A stretch of DNA of 64,000 bases from Fulvivirga sediminis (GTDB lineage: Bacteria > Bacteroidota > Bacteroidia > Cytophagales > Cyclobacteriaceae). Location: NCBI RefSeq assembly GCF_016757215.1, contig NZ_JAESIY010000004.1:310001-374000 (forward strand), written 5' to 3'. The translations under genes were made by a program, and so were the position numbers. The notes beneath the pieces were generated by a model. That model made no database searches and was not told the DNA's origin. It saw only the letters and a list, made by a program, of their open reading frames with translations. Shown in pieces: positions 41,974-52,436 of the stretch (positions are counted from its first letter, which is position 1; each line of letters starts with the position of its first letter).

Positions 41974-44643
41974 TTACTTCATTAAAGTGAGTGATCCCCT
42001 GTAGCGAACATTAGAATATTGAATGTAGTAATAATATATGCCAGATGGAACAGCACCGCCGTACCATTTAAATTCACGATCATTGCTGGTAAACACCTCT
42101 TGCCCCCATCTATTGAAAATAACCACCTCTTCAAATTTTCCTGCGCAGTTATCTAAAGGCAGTATATTCTGTAATTCAGTTGTACCTTCAACTTTTTTAT
42201 ACATACCAAAGTAATCGTTTAAACCGTCACCATTAGCAGGCGTAAAAAAATTAGGAGGCAAAAATTGGTCGCTTTTATTATAAATATCCTTTATAGTTAC
42301 ATTCACCCTCAAGGTATCAGCATCAGGAAAATAGCAGTGATCATCAGCCAAAACAAATTCTAACAAATATTGCGACTCACTCTCTCCCATCAAGTCTGCA
42401 CAAACTGGCGTCCAGGTAAAATCGGCACTTACCTCTCCTATTGCCCTAACATCATTAAACTGATAATTAAGTCCAATATCTTTATTTATCAACCTTAACA
42501 GCAAAGCATCTCCCTCATCATCCTGCCCCATTAAACCTAAAGAAATGCTTTCTCCTACCGTTGTAGTGACACTACCCCCTTGCAAAACCGTTTCTCCCTT
42601 CGCCATAATGTGTAAATCAAGATCGCTATTAGGAGGGGGGTATAAAATAAAATCCACTATTAGGGTATCTCTGTTGGTAATATCGCATTTATCTTCGTCT
42701 TCAGCGAAAAAATAAATACGGAGAGAATCTTTTTCTTCAAAGGAAAAGAGGTCACAGCTTAAATCCCACACAAACTCTGTACTCAACTGAGTAGGGCTAG
42801 TCCCTCCTTCTCCAACGGCACCCGCGTAGGTAATTCCATAATCAGTCATATTAAAATTTGCTCCCACGGCCTTCAGCACAGTGAGGTCACCATCTTGATC
42901 AAGCGCACTTACATTAAAACGAATGACATTATTCAAATTAGCGGTAAAGCGAACATACTCCGTGGTCAGCGCAAAATCACTACCATACACTTCCGGCTCA
43001 CTATTAAAGGGGAGGTTAACCTTAAGATTAAGTGTAAGAAGTACCGGATCTTCATATTCACAATCATCTTTATCTTCTACATACACCAATATTTCAAATT
43101 CAGTCTTACCATCAAAACTTACCTTCTGACAATCATAATTCCATTCAAGCCACGCCTCTAGTAATCCGGCCTCATTCCTTCTATTAACTATTGATAGACC
43201 ATAATCCTCTAGTGCAAAGCCAATGGGTTCGATCATAAAATCCATGAAATCAGCATCAGCATCTTGTCCTAAAATATTTATCACCTTCATGCCTCCGGCC
43301 TGCTCATTTACCTCCACATACCTGGAAACCGTGTTAGAATAAGCACCACTACCATCTTCTCTATGCGATATTTCTGGTAGCTCGTTAGCCGGTGGCTCTA
43401 TCAGTACTGTGAGCCTGACCGTATCTTGCAAAGGCTGCGGACAAGTATGATCGAGACCTATAAAATCAATATCAAACGGCAAACCTTGCTCTGGCGGACA
43501 ATCATTAAAACAAACTTTGGCTCTCAATTGATCTCCTGAAGGCGAGCGGCCGGTAATATTAATAGTGTAATTTTCATCTTCAAACCCCACCGGATCAAGG
43601 TTAAAATTTACCCTACCTCCCTTGGCATCGCGAACTTCAAATTCTACGCATTTATCATCATCAGCCAAAAACTCAAGCACATCACCTTCTTTATAAGTAC
43701 TTCCATCTTCCAGCTTAATACTTAACTCAGGTGCCTCACCAGGTGCTACACAATCCACCACTACCATCTGAAAATCTCGCCGCACCTCACCTATTTTTCT
43801 TTTATCACGATACTCTTCACATTTCACCGCAAACACAAAAAGCCCTTGCTCCATAGGTGTTACCCTAAGCAACCCATCATCAGTGATGTAAAGGTCTGGA
43901 TTACCATGCATAATATTATCTATTCCATAACTCCCCCTCCACTGCACAGTAGGATACGGCGCACTTGAAGGAGGCTGCGGATGTGGTTCTGCAGAAGGTG
44001 TATTGAGAGGCTCTACCAAGCTGTATACTAGAGAGTCTCCATCTACATCACTACCTTTGAAGTCTGCATAAAAACTACGTCCAACACAAGCATAATCACT
44101 AATAGGGGGAAATAATTGGGGAGATGAGTTAATAAATCGCTTGCCATTTTTAATTAATGGAGGTATTTCCAAGTAAAACGTTTGTCCGGCAGCCACTCCG
44201 GCCGCATCAGGATCTTCTGATAAAATATTCTGAATAGTATAATTCCTGCAGCACCTCTGCCATGTAATGTAATAACCAGAAGGACTGGTATACTCATTAG
44301 GATCAAGAGTAACCAGCGAAGAAAATACCATACGAGTGGTATTCACCAAGGCATCTTTTTGGCAATCAGGCAAACTATAAATCACCTTTGCCTCACTCCT
44401 AAAAGGCAATGATACCTCCCTAATCCGCACATTATCACTCTTCCGATAAATCCACGCTACAGGGGTAGGGTCATACTTAGCGCCAGGATTCCCATTAATC
44501 TCATCGAAGTAAATAATAAGGTTTAACCTATAAGTATTTCCAGAAAGATAGACTAATTCAAATTCACCCCCTACGATATGAGAGGCAAATGAGCTAGCTT
44601 TGCAGATTATCAGAAAGCAAATAAGTAGAAAACTTCTTTTCAT
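41974..44643 (-). CDS. Large secreted protein with a type B (gliding-motility type) sorting domain
   Basis: 889 residues with a signal peptide (about 1-20). The N-terminal part opens with 'ASHIVGGEFELVYLSGNTYR', typical of large Bacteroidota surface proteins. The middle holds a series of Ig/cadherin-like repeats, each with a 'DxDGD' or 'QDxxGD' turn ('GSDVDGDSLVYSL', 'LGQDADADFMDF', 'ALDQDGDLTVLK', 'GQDDEGDALLLRL') that may bind calcium. The C-terminus ('FFTPANGDGLNDYFGMYK', 'IFNRWGQEVFTSN', 'SGIYYYYIQYSN') is the CHU_C or gliding-associated domain that directs type IX secretion. It is likely an adhesin-like or surface structural protein. Confidence 0.9.
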   Translation of the reverse strand: MKRSFLLICFLIICKASSFASHIVGGEFELVYLSGNTYRLNLIIYFDEINGNPGAKYDPTPVAWIYRKSDNVRIREVSLPFRSEAKVIYSLPDCQKDALVNTTRMVFSSLVTLDPNEYTSPSGYYITWQRCCRNYTIQNILSEDPDAAGVAAGQTFYLEIPPLIKNGKRFINSSPQLFPPISDYACVGRSFYADFKGSDVDGDSLVYSLVEPLNTPSAEPHPQPPSSAPYPTVQWRGSYGIDNIMHGNPDLYITDDGLLRVTPMEQGLFVFAVKCEEYRDKRKIGEVRRDFQMVVVDCVAPGEAPELSIKLEDGSTYKEGDVLEFLADDDKCVEFEVRDAKGGRVNFNLDPVGFEDENYTINITGRSPSGDQLRAKVCFNDCPPEQGLPFDIDFIGLDHTCPQPLQDTVRLTVLIEPPANELPEISHREDGSGAYSNTVSRYVEVNEQAGGMKVINILGQDADADFMDFMIEPIGFALEDYGLSIVNRRNEAGLLEAWLEWNYDCQKVSFDGKTEFEILVYVEDKDDCEYEDPVLLTLNLKVNLPFNSEPEVYGSDFALTTEYVRFTANLNNVIRFNVSALDQDGDLTVLKAVGANFNMTDYGITYAGAVGEGGTSPTQLSTEFVWDLSCDLFSFEEKDSLRIYFFAEDEDKCDITNRDTLIVDFILYPPPNSDLDLHIMAKGETVLQGGSVTTTVGESISLGLMGQDDEGDALLLRLINKDIGLNYQFNDVRAIGEVSADFTWTPVCADLMGESESQYLLEFVLADDHCYFPDADTLRVNVTIKDIYNKSDQFLPPNFFTPANGDGLNDYFGMYKKVEGTTELQNILPLDNCAGKFEEVVIFNRWGQEVFTSNDREFKWYGGAVPSGIYYYYIQYSNVRYRGSLTLMK

Positions 44644-44761
44644 GAGGGTTGAAGAGATTAAGTTTTTCTGATTATCATAAAATATTTATTAATATAAAAT
44701 TAGTAACATTCATTTTCTGAAAGAGCGAAACGTTCCAAAATACCAAAGCATAAGTACAAGC

Positions 44762-46183
44762 ATGAAGTTAAAAAATAAAATTTTAAAAAATATAAAAATT
44801 GAAGGTATTGCAGCAGAGGGCAAGTGCATTACCAGGTATGACGGACAAGTTATATTCGTAACTGGTGTAGCTCCTGGTGATATTGCGGACATTAAAGTAA
44901 TTAGAAAGAAAAAATCCTTTCTAGAGGCTATACCTGTAAACATTCATGAATACTCATCTCTACGTGCGGAACCTTTCTGCGAACATTTCGGGACCTGTGG
45001 CGGCTGCAAATGGCAACACATTAACTACCAAACACAACTGGACTACAAACACCAGCAAGTAATAGACAACCTGGAGCGCATAGCTAAAATACCATTACCA
45101 GAAGCTAAAAGAATATTAAGCTCGGAAGAAACTCAATACTACAGAAATAAGCTTGAGTTTACTTTTTCCAACAAACGATGGCTAACTACTGAAGAAATCT
45201 CGCAGGATGAGGACTTGGATCGTGATGCATTAGGCTTCCACATCCCTAAAAGATTCGACAAAATTCTAGATATCAATCATTGTTACTTACAGCCTGAGCC
45301 TTCTAATGACATACGCCTTACGGTAAAGGAAGTCGCCAAAGCGCATCAAATACCTTTCTTCGATCTAATTACACAAGAAGGATACCTTAGAAACCTGATT
45401 ATAAGAAACACAATAAGTGGCGAAGTGATGGTGATTTTGCAAGTAGCAGGAGATAACAATGAATACCTAAACACCATTTTAGATACTCTAAAGAATAAGT
45501 TTCCTCAGATCACATCTCTCAATTATGTAATCAATACTAAAAAGAATGAAACGTTTAATGATCTGGAAGTAGTCACCTACCATGGCCTGCCATATATCAC
45601 AGAGCAAATGCAACTACCAGATGCTCCAGAAAAGCATGTTAAATTTCAAATAGGCCCTAAATCATTTTTCCAGACTAACGCCAAACAAGCTGAAGCCCTA
45701 TATAAGAAAGCCTGGGAAATGGCAAAACTCACTGGAGAGGAATTAGTATATGACTTATATACCGGCACTGGCACCATAGCCAATTACGTAGCAGGAAATG
45801 CGAAAGAAGTAATAGGAATAGAATACGTAGAAGCCGCCATTGAAGATGCTAAGGTAAACTCTGAAATCAACAATATCAGCAACACTAAATTTTATGCTGG
45901 AGACATGAAAGATCTGCTCACGGACAATTTCATAGCTGAGCATGGCAGACCTGACGTGGTAATTACCGATCCTCCACGGGCCGGCATGCACCCCGATGTA
46001 TGTGACGTACTAATAAATACCAGACCTCAAAGAATAGTGTATGTTAGCTGTAACCCTGCTACACAAGCAAGAGACCTTGCTATTTTAGGTGAATATTATA
46101 AAGTGACCGATGTGCAACCTGTTGATATGTTCCCTCACACTTATCATGTGGAAAACATAGTAGCCTTGGAACTTAAAGGATAG
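44762..46183 (+). CDS. rlmD: RlmD/RumA-type 23S rRNA uracil-C5 methyltransferase
   Basis: 473 residues. An N-terminal TRAM domain ('KIEGIAAEGKCITRYDGQVI') is followed by the Fe-S cysteines 'PFCEHFGTCGGCKWQH' (about 75-90). The SAM domain holds 'DLYTGTGTIANYVA' and the catalytic block 'DPPRAGMHPDVCDVL' with 'YVSCNPATQARDLAIL' (nucleophilic Cys). RumA/RlmD uses SAM to methylate U1939 of 23S rRNA in E. coli. RlmCD-type dual specificity cannot be excluded by eye. The start ATG is preceded by AT-rich sequence with no strong Shine-Dalgarno. A terminator follows. Confidence 0.92.
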   Translation: MKLKNKILKNIKIEGIAAEGKCITRYDGQVIFVTGVAPGDIADIKVIRKKKSFLEAIPVNIHEYSSLRAEPFCEHFGTCGGCKWQHINYQTQLDYKHQQVIDNLERIAKIPLPEAKRILSSEETQYYRNKLEFTFSNKRWLTTEEISQDEDLDRDALGFHIPKRFDKILDINHCYLQPEPSNDIRLTVKEVAKAHQIPFFDLITQEGYLRNLIIRNTISGEVMVILQVAGDNNEYLNTILDTLKNKFPQITSLNYVINTKKNETFNDLEVVTYHGLPYITEQMQLPDAPEKHVKFQIGPKSFFQTNAKQAEALYKKAWEMAKLTGEELVYDLYTGTGTIANYVAGNAKEVIGIEYVEAAIEDAKVNSEINNISNTKFYAGDMKDLLTDNFIAEHGRPDVVITDPPRAGMHPDVCDVLINTRPQRIVYVSCNPATQARDLAILGEYYKVTDVQPVDMFPHTYHVENIVALELKG

Positions 46184-46194
46184 TAGCTACTATT

Positions 46195-46230
46195 AAAAAG
46201 AGCGCCAGTTACTCTACTAGCGCTCTTTTT
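46195..46230 (+). terminator. Terminator after rlmD
   Basis: AAAAAGAGCGC and GCGCTCTTTTT form a perfect 11-bp stem with a 14-base loop, followed by ATTTAT, 11 bases after the stop. Confidence 0.85.
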
Positions 46231-46336
46231 ATTTATAAGCCATACTCACCTGCTTAAAACCAAAACACACCACTTATCATCAGATTCCAACCCTAATCTA
46301 TTATTTCTCGTTAAAAAATTAATCAGAATTTAATCA

Positions 46337-46627
46337 TTGAAAAAAGGGATAAGACATATACCTATAGAGGCAATCATCTGGACGGCCTCACTAATTTATC
46401 TGGCATTTATTTCTCCAGAAAAACAGCATTTTACTTTATGTCCCTTAAAAAACCTTAGCCTCTTTTTTTGTCCGGGTTGTGGACTGGGTCAATCCATCTC
46501 CCTGGCATTTCATGGTCAATTTATAGCTTCCCTGAAAGCTCACCCCTTAGGTATATTCGCTATAATAGTGCTATGCTTCAGGGTTGCAACTCTTTTGAAA
46601 ACTCAATTTATAACAACAAATAATTAA
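46337..46627 (+). CDS. DUF2752 family small membrane protein
   Basis: 96 residues from a TTG start that keeps the N-terminal membrane helix. The DUF2752 hallmark 'FFCPGCGLGQSISLAFHG' is at residues about 43-60, between two hydrophobic segments (about 10-27 and 68-85). The CPxCG motif suggests metal or thiol chemistry in the membrane, but the function is unknown. A TM2-domain gene follows 4 bases later, and the two are often neighbours in Bacteroidota, so they probably form one transcript. Confidence 0.82.
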   Translation: MKKGIRHIPIEAIIWTASLIYLAFISPEKQHFTLCPLKNLSLFFCPGCGLGQSISLAFHGQFIASLKAHPLGIFAIIVLCFRVATLLKTQFITTNN

Positions 46628-46631
46628 AACT

Positions 46632-46979
46632 ATGGCAAATACATATGATTACATGCCCGAAGTGGAGGGCGAAGAACTGGCTTATCTACAAATGATAATA
46701 GGTTCTTTACCTGAAGAAAAGGCATCTAAATTTTTCTCTGTGTACCGAGCGAGAAGAAGGAAGCCTCAAGAAACATTGCTCTTTGCTATTTTAGGCCTAT
46801 TCTGTATTGCTGGAATCCAGCGTTTTGCTCTCAACCAAATAGGCATGGGGCTACTGTATTTCTTTACAGGAGGGCTTTGTTATGTAGGCACTATATTAGA
46901 CATAATAAATTACCAAAAATTATCTTTTGAATATAACCGTCAGATAGCTGATGACATTAAAATAACTATGGGTATTTAA
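46632..46979 (+). CDS. TM2 domain-containing protein
   Basis: 115 residues. A soluble N-terminal part (about 1-45, 'EELAYLQMIIGSLPEEKASK') precedes a TM2 domain: two hydrophobic helices ('LLFAILGLFCIAGIQRFALN' and 'GLLYFFTGGLCYVGTILDII'). The DRF-like turn between helices, typical of TM2, is represented by 'IQRFALNQIGMG'. It is directly behind the DUF2752 gene. Role unknown. Confidence 0.82.
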   Translation: MANTYDYMPEVEGEELAYLQMIIGSLPEEKASKFFSVYRARRRKPQETLLFAILGLFCIAGIQRFALNQIGMGLLYFFTGGLCYVGTILDIINYQKLSFEYNRQIADDIKITMGI

Positions 46980-46989
46980 GCTCTGAACA

Positions 46990-47020
46990 AAAAAATGGCT
47001 CCGGGAACCACCCCGGAGCC
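46990..47020 (-). terminator. Terminator of clpB (leftward)
   Basis: GGCTCCGGG and CCCGGAGCC form a perfect 9-bp GC-rich stem with a 6-base loop. On the minus strand it is followed by ATTTTTTTG, so it ends clpB transcription. It lies 37 bases past the clpB stop. Confidence 0.85.
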
Positions 47021-47056
47021 TGTTCAACCTAAACCCAGTTTACCAACTTCACATTC

Positions 47057-49663
47057 CTAAACTTCAACTTCATCAAGATTTATAAATTCTATTTCATTGC
47101 CTTCATTAAGGTTAACGCCAACAATAGCATCTTTATTGACCTTACCCGCTAAAATATCTTTAGATAATTCATTTAATATCTCTCTTTGTATGACTCTTTT
47201 AAGTGGTCGAGCACCAAATTGAGGATCGAAACCTACCCGAGCCAAGTGATCCAACACTGAATCAGAAACCTCAAGTTTCACGCCAGACTCTTCTAGTCGC
47301 TTTCTAATAATCTTAAATTGTATATCTACAATCTTTCTGATATCAGATTTAGACAATGGCCTGAACATGATCGTTTCATCCACTCTGTTAAGAAATTCTG
47401 GTCTCACTGACTTTTTCAGTAATTCAAAAACCTGATGCTTAGTGGCGTCTATCACCTGTTCTAAATTATCATCATTAAGACCTTCAAAGTTATCCTGAAT
47501 AATTCCCGAGCCTATGTTAGTAGTCATAATAATGATAGTGTTTTTAAAATTAGCCACACGACCTTTATTATCAGTAAGCCTACCATCATCCAGCACTTGT
47601 AGCAGTATGTTAAACACGTCAGGGTGAGCCTTTTCTATCTCATCGAGTAGTATCACTGAGTAAGGCTTTCTTCTCACTGCTTCAGTAAGCTGACCACCTT
47701 CATCGTACCCTACATATCCCGGAGGCGCTCCTACCAACCTACTCACCGCATGCCTTTCCTGGTACTCTGACATGTCTATCCTCACCATAGCATTTTCATC
47801 ATTGAAGAGGTATTCCGCCAAGGCTTTAGAAAGTTCTGTTTTACCTACACCTGTAGTTCCTAAGAATATAAACGAACCAATAGGTCTTTTTGGATCTTGG
47901 AGCCCTGCCCTACTTCTTCTCACAGCATCGGAAAGTGCTTGGATAGCCTCTTCTTGCCCAGCTACACGCTTACCAAGCTCCTGCTCTAGCTGTAGAAGCT
48001 TTTCACGATCACTTTGTAGCATTTTCGCAACAGGTATGCCCGTCCATCTGGCTACTACTTCGGCAATATCCTCACTGTCCACCTCCTCTTTCATAAGGCC
48101 ATCACCTTTCATCTCAGCCATTTTCTGCTGGTTATCCTCTAGCTGTTTCTGCGCTTCTACCAGTTTTCCATATCTGATCTCAGCTACCTTACCAAAGTCA
48201 CCAGACTTCTCTGCTTGTTCAGCCTCAAACTTCAGCTTATCAATACTCTCCTTCTGCTCCCTGATGCCTTGTACTACCGCTTTTTCATTCTCCCATCTAG
48301 CCTTTAGATCATTTCGGGTTTCGGTAAGATCAGCTATTTCTTTAGTCAATAATCTTTCTTTTTCTTTATCCTTTTCTCGTCTGATCGCCTCACGTTCGAT
48401 CTCCAGCTGCATGATTTTTCGATTCAATTCATCAAGCTCTTCAGGCAGGGAATCCATCTCCAATCGCAGCTTAGAAGCCGCTTCATCCATCAAATCAATG
48501 GCCTTATCTGGCAAATGCCTATCTGAAATATATCTATTCGAAAGCTCGACAGCTGCAATTACTGCATCATCCTTAATTCTTACTCCATGGTGTATCTCAT
48601 ATTTATCTTTAATACCCCTCAGAATAGAAATAGCATCTTGAGCTGACGGCTCATTTACCATCACCGACTGGAACCTTCTTTCCAGCGCCTTATCTTTCTC
48701 TACATATTTCTGATACTCCTTAAGCGTAGTAGCTCCAATAGCATGTAGCTCACCTCTGGCCAGCGCGGGTTTGAGCAAATTAGCAGCATCCATTGCCCCT
48801 TCTCCACCACCGGCACCTATCAATGTATGAATCTCATCTATGAACAAAATAATCTGCCCATTAGAGTCCGACACTTCTTTAATTACCGCTTTTAACCTTT
48901 CTTCAAACTCTCCTTTATATTTAGCTCCCGCCACCAGAAGTCCCATATCCAGAGAGATCAATATCTTGTCTTTGAGATTTTCAGGCACATCTCCATCTAC
49001 TATCCTTTGGGCCATACCTTCTACAATGGCAGTTTTACCCACTCCTGGTTCACCCAAAAGAATAGGGTTATTTTTAGTCCTTCTAGACAATATCTGAAGC
49101 ACTCTTCTTATCTCTTCATCGCGACCGATTACAGGATCAATTTTTCCTGCTTTAGCCTGCTCTATCAGGTTAATGGAATATCTTTCCAAAGACCTGTATT
49201 TTGATTCTGCATTGGGATCTTTCACCGAATCTCCTCCTCTTAACTCTTTAATTCCTGTTATTAATGATTTTCTACCGAAACCTACATCTTTTAACAATGC
49301 GGCCACCTTTTCGTTTCCGCCCAACAAGCCTAACATGATGTGCTCTACAGCTATATACTCATCCCCAAACTCTTTAAGCTCCTTCTCTGCACGCTGCAAA
49401 GCACTGGCTGCATCATTAGCCAAATAAGGCTGTTGCCCACTTACTTTCGGATAGCTGTTAATGATCTCATCTAGCTTATTATCTAAGTGCAGTTGATTCA
49501 CATCTAACTTCTTGATCAGAAAAGAGATCACATTTTCACCCGTCATAAGAATGGCCTTCATTAAGTGGCCTGGCTCTATAGCCTGCTGACCACCACCAGT
49601 AGCTACTTCAGCTGCTTTTTGCAGCACCTCCTGTGATTTTATGGTGTATTTATCAAAGTTCAT
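47057..49663 (-). CDS. clpB: ATP-dependent disaggregase ClpB
   Basis: 868 residues, normal for ClpB. It has the N-terminal Clp_N repeat domain, AAA-1 with Walker A '[15 protein letters not shown]' (about 204-218), a long coiled-coil M domain (about 395-530) and AAA-2 with '[18 protein letters not shown]' (about 600-617). Arg-finger segments and the 'GYVGYDEGG' pore loop are also present. It resolves protein aggregates with DnaK. No CIRCE element was seen in the short upstream region. The gene stands alone, with a clear terminator. Confidence 0.97.
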   Translation of the reverse strand: MNFDKYTIKSQEVLQKAAEVATGGGQQAIEPGHLMKAILMTGENVISFLIKKLDVNQLHLDNKLDEIINSYPKVSGQQPYLANDAASALQRAEKELKEFGDEYIAVEHIMLGLLGGNEKVAALLKDVGFGRKSLITGIKELRGGDSVKDPNAESKYRSLERYSINLIEQAKAGKIDPVIGRDEEIRRVLQILSRRTKNNPILLGEPGVGKTAIVEGMAQRIVDGDVPENLKDKILISLDMGLLVAGAKYKGEFEERLKAVIKEVSDSNGQIILFIDEIHTLIGAGGGEGAMDAANLLKPALARGELHAIGATTLKEYQKYVEKDKALERRFQSVMVNEPSAQDAISILRGIKDKYEIHHGVRIKDDAVIAAVELSNRYISDRHLPDKAIDLMDEAASKLRLEMDSLPEELDELNRKIMQLEIEREAIRREKDKEKERLLTKEIADLTETRNDLKARWENEKAVVQGIREQKESIDKLKFEAEQAEKSGDFGKVAEIRYGKLVEAQKQLEDNQQKMAEMKGDGLMKEEVDSEDIAEVVARWTGIPVAKMLQSDREKLLQLEQELGKRVAGQEEAIQALSDAVRRSRAGLQDPKRPIGSFIFLGTTGVGKTELSKALAEYLFNDENAMVRIDMSEYQERHAVSRLVGAPPGYVGYDEGGQLTEAVRRKPYSVILLDEIEKAHPDVFNILLQVLDDGRLTDNKGRVANFKNTIIIMTTNIGSGIIQDNFEGLNDDNLEQVIDATKHQVFELLKKSVRPEFLNRVDETIMFRPLSKSDIRKIVDIQFKIIRKRLEESGVKLEVSDSVLDHLARVGFDPQFGARPLKRVIQREILNELSKDILAGKVNKDAIVGVNLNEGNEIEFINLDEVEV

Positions 49664-49940
49664 TAACTTATAATTTATGTTTTTATGTCTTAATTCTTAT
49701 CGATTCAATATGTTCTCATCAAATTCTTGCCCAACCCCTCAATTCAAGAAAAATCAGCTAAAATGACAGTTATTTTAAGAAAAAATATTACTTTAATGAC
49801 ATATTGTCTTGAATTAGTATGGAAATCGGACTTATCTTCCTGCTAAGAGGAAGAGGTTAATTTACCCCACTAAACCTTACCGAAGATGAATCTCTTAGCG
49901 AGGAAGGACAAAGCTTACATCTATTCCTTAATTTTACTGA

Positions 49941-50372
49941 ATGGCAAGAGTAAAATTAACACTACCTGAAAAAAGTATATTTCAAACTGAAATAGAGGTA
50001 AGGATCACGGACCTAAATTATGGTGGACATGTAGGCAATGACAATATCTTATCTCTAATGCATGAGTGCCGCATGAGATTTCTGGCCAGTTTAGGATATA
50101 AATCCGAAATAGGCTTAGGAGAAAACATCGGCATTATCATCTCTGACGTAATCATTAGTTATAAATCAGAAAGCTTTTATGGCGATCACCTCACCGTAAA
50201 CATTAGCGTAGATGATTTTAATAAGTATGGTTTCGACATGTTTTATGAGCTTATCAATAAAAAAACAGGTCAGCAGGTGGCAATAGGCAAAACAGGCATA
50301 GTGTGCATGAACTACGAAAAACGCAAGGTAAGCACCATACCAGAAACTTTCCTTCAACAGCTTCAAAAATGA
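49941..50372 (+). CDS. Acyl-CoA thioesterase-like hot-dog protein (4HBT family)
   Basis: 143 residues. The 4HBT/hot-dog hallmark is 'VRITDLNYGGHVGNDNIL' (about 20-37), with the usual D-x-N/M-GHVxN pattern, followed by the hydrophobic helix 'ECRMRFLASLG' and strands 'SDVIISYKSESFYGDHLTVN'. Members cleave acyl-CoA thioesters, and here the substrate is not predictable. It precedes rlmN by about 44 bases on the same strand, but the rlmN promoter lies between them, so they may be partly independent. Confidence 0.85.
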   Translation: MARVKLTLPEKSIFQTEIEVRITDLNYGGHVGNDNILSLMHECRMRFLASLGYKSEIGLGENIGIIISDVIISYKSESFYGDHLTVNISVDDFNKYGFDMFYELINKKTGQQVAIGKTGIVCMNYEKRKVSTIPETFLQQLQK

Positions 50373-50378
50373 ACCGTA

Positions 50379-50407
50379 TTGCCTTATCCTATGTTTGTTT
50401 ATCTTTG
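50379..50407 (+). promoter_or_regulatory. Promoter of rlmN
   Basis: TTG, an 18-base spacer and TATCTTTG form a full Bacteroidota-type promoter ending 9 bases before the rlmN ATG, giving a very short leader. Confidence 0.62.
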
Positions 50408-50415
50408 CAAATATT

Positions 50416-51462
50416 ATGATAGCACAAGAGGAGAAAAAGGACATAAGACAGCTCAACAGAGAGCAGATAAAGGATTACTTTGTAAGCATAGGAGAAAAGC
50501 CTTTTCGCGCCAAGCAGGTATATGAATGGCTATGGAAAAAGTCTGCTAAGGATTTTGATCAAATGACTAATATCTCCCTAGAAACTCGTGATAAATTAAA
50601 AGCAGATTTCATCATCAACCATATCGCTGTAGATCAGATGCAGCGCAGCGATGATGGCACCATTAAAAATGCGGTAAAGCTCTTTGATGGCGCTGTGGTA
50701 GAGTCTGTGCTTATTCCTACTGACACCAGAATTACCGCTTGCATCTCATCTCAGGTAGGCTGCAGTCTGGATTGCAACTTTTGTGCTACCGCCAGGCTAA
50801 AGCGCATGCGAAACCTCAATGCTGATGAGATTTATGATCAGGTTGTGGCCATAAAAGAACAAGGGGAACGCTTTATGAACCGCCCTTTGACCAATATAGT
50901 GTTTATGGGCATGGGAGAACCTCTGCTCAACTACAGCAATGTGATCGCTGCTATTGATAAGATCACCCTACCAGAGGGACTAGGCATGTCTCCTAAAAGG
51001 ATTACGCTTTCTACTGTAGGCATTCCTAAAATGATTAAAAAAATGGCCGATGATGAGGTCAAGTTTAATCTGGCCGTCTCATTGCACTCAGCCATAGATG
51101 AGACCCGCTCAAAGTTAATGCCCATCAATGAAAAAAATGACCTTGAAGATCTAAAAGACTCCCTTAGATACTGGTACCATAAAACTAAAAAGAAAGTTAC
51201 CTATGAGTATGTAGTATGGCGAGGCATTAATGATACCGAAAAAGAGGCTGATGCTCTTGTTAAATTCTGTAAGGTAATTCCTTCCAAAGTCAATCTTATT
51301 GAATACAACCCTATTGACGATGGAGAATTTCAGCAAGCCTCTGAGGAAGCATTAAATATTTACATAAACAAGCTCAATGCAGCCGATATAGTGGTAAATG
51401 TAAGAAGAAGCCGAGGCAAAGACATTGATGCTGCTTGCGGGCAGTTGGCCAATAAGAATTAA
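50416..51462 (+). CDS. rlmN: Dual-specificity RNA methyltransferase RlmN (23S rRNA A2503 and tRNA A37)
   Basis: 348 residues from 'MIAQEEKKDIRQLNREQIKD'. An upstream TTG overlaps the promoter and is rejected. The radical-SAM cysteine motif is 'CSLDCNFCATARLKRMRN' (about 117-134), with 'FMGMGEPLLNYSNV', 'LAVSLHSAIDETRSKLMPIN' and the C-terminal 'VVNVRRSRGKDIDAACGQLA', whose Cys is the second catalytic cysteine. Family assignment is firm. The enzyme methylates A2503 of 23S rRNA at C2, and in some bacteria tRNA as well. Confidence 0.96.
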   Translation: MIAQEEKKDIRQLNREQIKDYFVSIGEKPFRAKQVYEWLWKKSAKDFDQMTNISLETRDKLKADFIINHIAVDQMQRSDDGTIKNAVKLFDGAVVESVLIPTDTRITACISSQVGCSLDCNFCATARLKRMRNLNADEIYDQVVAIKEQGERFMNRPLTNIVFMGMGEPLLNYSNVIAAIDKITLPEGLGMSPKRITLSTVGIPKMIKKMADDEVKFNLAVSLHSAIDETRSKLMPINEKNDLEDLKDSLRYWYHKTKKKVTYEYVVWRGINDTEKEADALVKFCKVIPSKVNLIEYNPIDDGEFQQASEEALNIYINKLNAADIVVNVRRSRGKDIDAACGQLANKN

Positions 51463-51517
51463 TAAATTCTCCTTAGAGCTTAGAGTAACGACAATATAGA
51501 ATCAGAAGTTTTTAAAA

Positions 51518-52435
51518 CTAGTTATTGCTAGCATTAAATAATTTCTGCTTTTCTTCCTTAGAAAGACTGTCGTATCCTTTTTCAGATATTTTATCCAGAA
51601 TAGCATCTATTTCTGCCTGATCAGATTTCTTTGAACTCACTGGACTACTACCTCCAGAAGATTGAGCTTTACTTTTTCGTGATGTTTTAGTTCTTTTATA
51701 ACTTACTTTAATCTTTGGAGAAGAGGTGAAAATTCTTTTAAAGAAATACATTATGCGGATAATCCAATTTCCTAAGTCTGTTCCTTTTTGAATTTGCTTA
51801 ATATAAACAAATCCCATCAGCGCCCCACCAAGATGAGCGATCTCCCCGCCAGCATTACTTCCTGTGGATTGTAAAAATGAAAGTACTACATAAAACAGAG
51901 CTATATATTTTATCTTTACCGGCCCTATAAACATTAGTACAACCGTATAATTAGGAACCAGCGTAGCCGCCGCTGCCACTACCGCAAGTACTCCTGCAGA
52001 TGCACCAAACAGAATAGATACATCTACCGCCTGAGCAAAATAAGGGATAAAGTTATAAGCTACCATATAAAGCACACCACCTGCCAAGCCTCCTAAAACA
52101 TACGAAGCTATGAGCTTATCACTACCCAAAAAATTGATTAATATTCGACCAAACCAATACAAAATAAGCATATTCATTAGTATATGCCAGATGCCTACAT
52201 GCGTAAACATATAGGTCATTATAGTCCAGGGTCTGGTTATAAATACATCAAAATTAGCAGGCAATGCTATATAACTTAAAAGCTCCACCTGCGTCTGTGC
52301 CAGATTCATAATCACATTAAGCAGCCCGATAAGCACAAACATTACTACGTTTATGATAATGAGCTGAACGTGAGAATAATTAGGCCTATTAAAGGCATTT
52401 TTAAACTCGCCTAAAAAGCCACCATTATTGTACAT
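51518..52435 (-). CDS. Rhomboid family intramembrane serine protease, copy 2
   Basis: 305 residues with six membrane helices. The catalytic Ser is in 'FGASAGVLAVVAAAATLVP' (GxSx motif, near residue 145) and the His is in 'GGEIAHLGGALMGFVYIK' (near 195). The N-terminal 'HVGIWHILMNMLILYWFGRI' supplies the H/N of the oxyanion region. A cytoplasmic Lys/Ser-rich tail ('SYKRTKTSRKSKAQSSGGSS') and a charged C-terminal helix ('EIDAILDKISEKGYDSLSKEEK', quoted in part) follow. It starts 1 base after the stop of the first rhomboid gene, so the two form an operon with mutL. Confidence 0.9.
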   Translation of the reverse strand: MYNNGGFLGEFKNAFNRPNYSHVQLIIINVVMFVLIGLLNVIMNLAQTQVELLSYIALPANFDVFITRPWTIMTYMFTHVGIWHILMNMLILYWFGRILINFLGSDKLIASYVLGGLAGGVLYMVAYNFIPYFAQAVDVSILFGASAGVLAVVAAAATLVPNYTVVLMFIGPVKIKYIALFYVVLSFLQSTGSNAGGEIAHLGGALMGFVYIKQIQKGTDLGNWIIRIMYFFKRIFTSSPKIKVSYKRTKTSRKSKAQSSGGSSPVSSKKSDQAEIDAILDKISEKGYDSLSKEEKQKLFNASNN

Positions 52436-52436
52436 C

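Noticed and set aside
47772-48641. Long open frame of 289 codons opposite clpB
   Set aside because: It lies wholly inside clpB on the opposite strand, is Ser-rich from reversed clpB codons, and shows no family or ribosome site.
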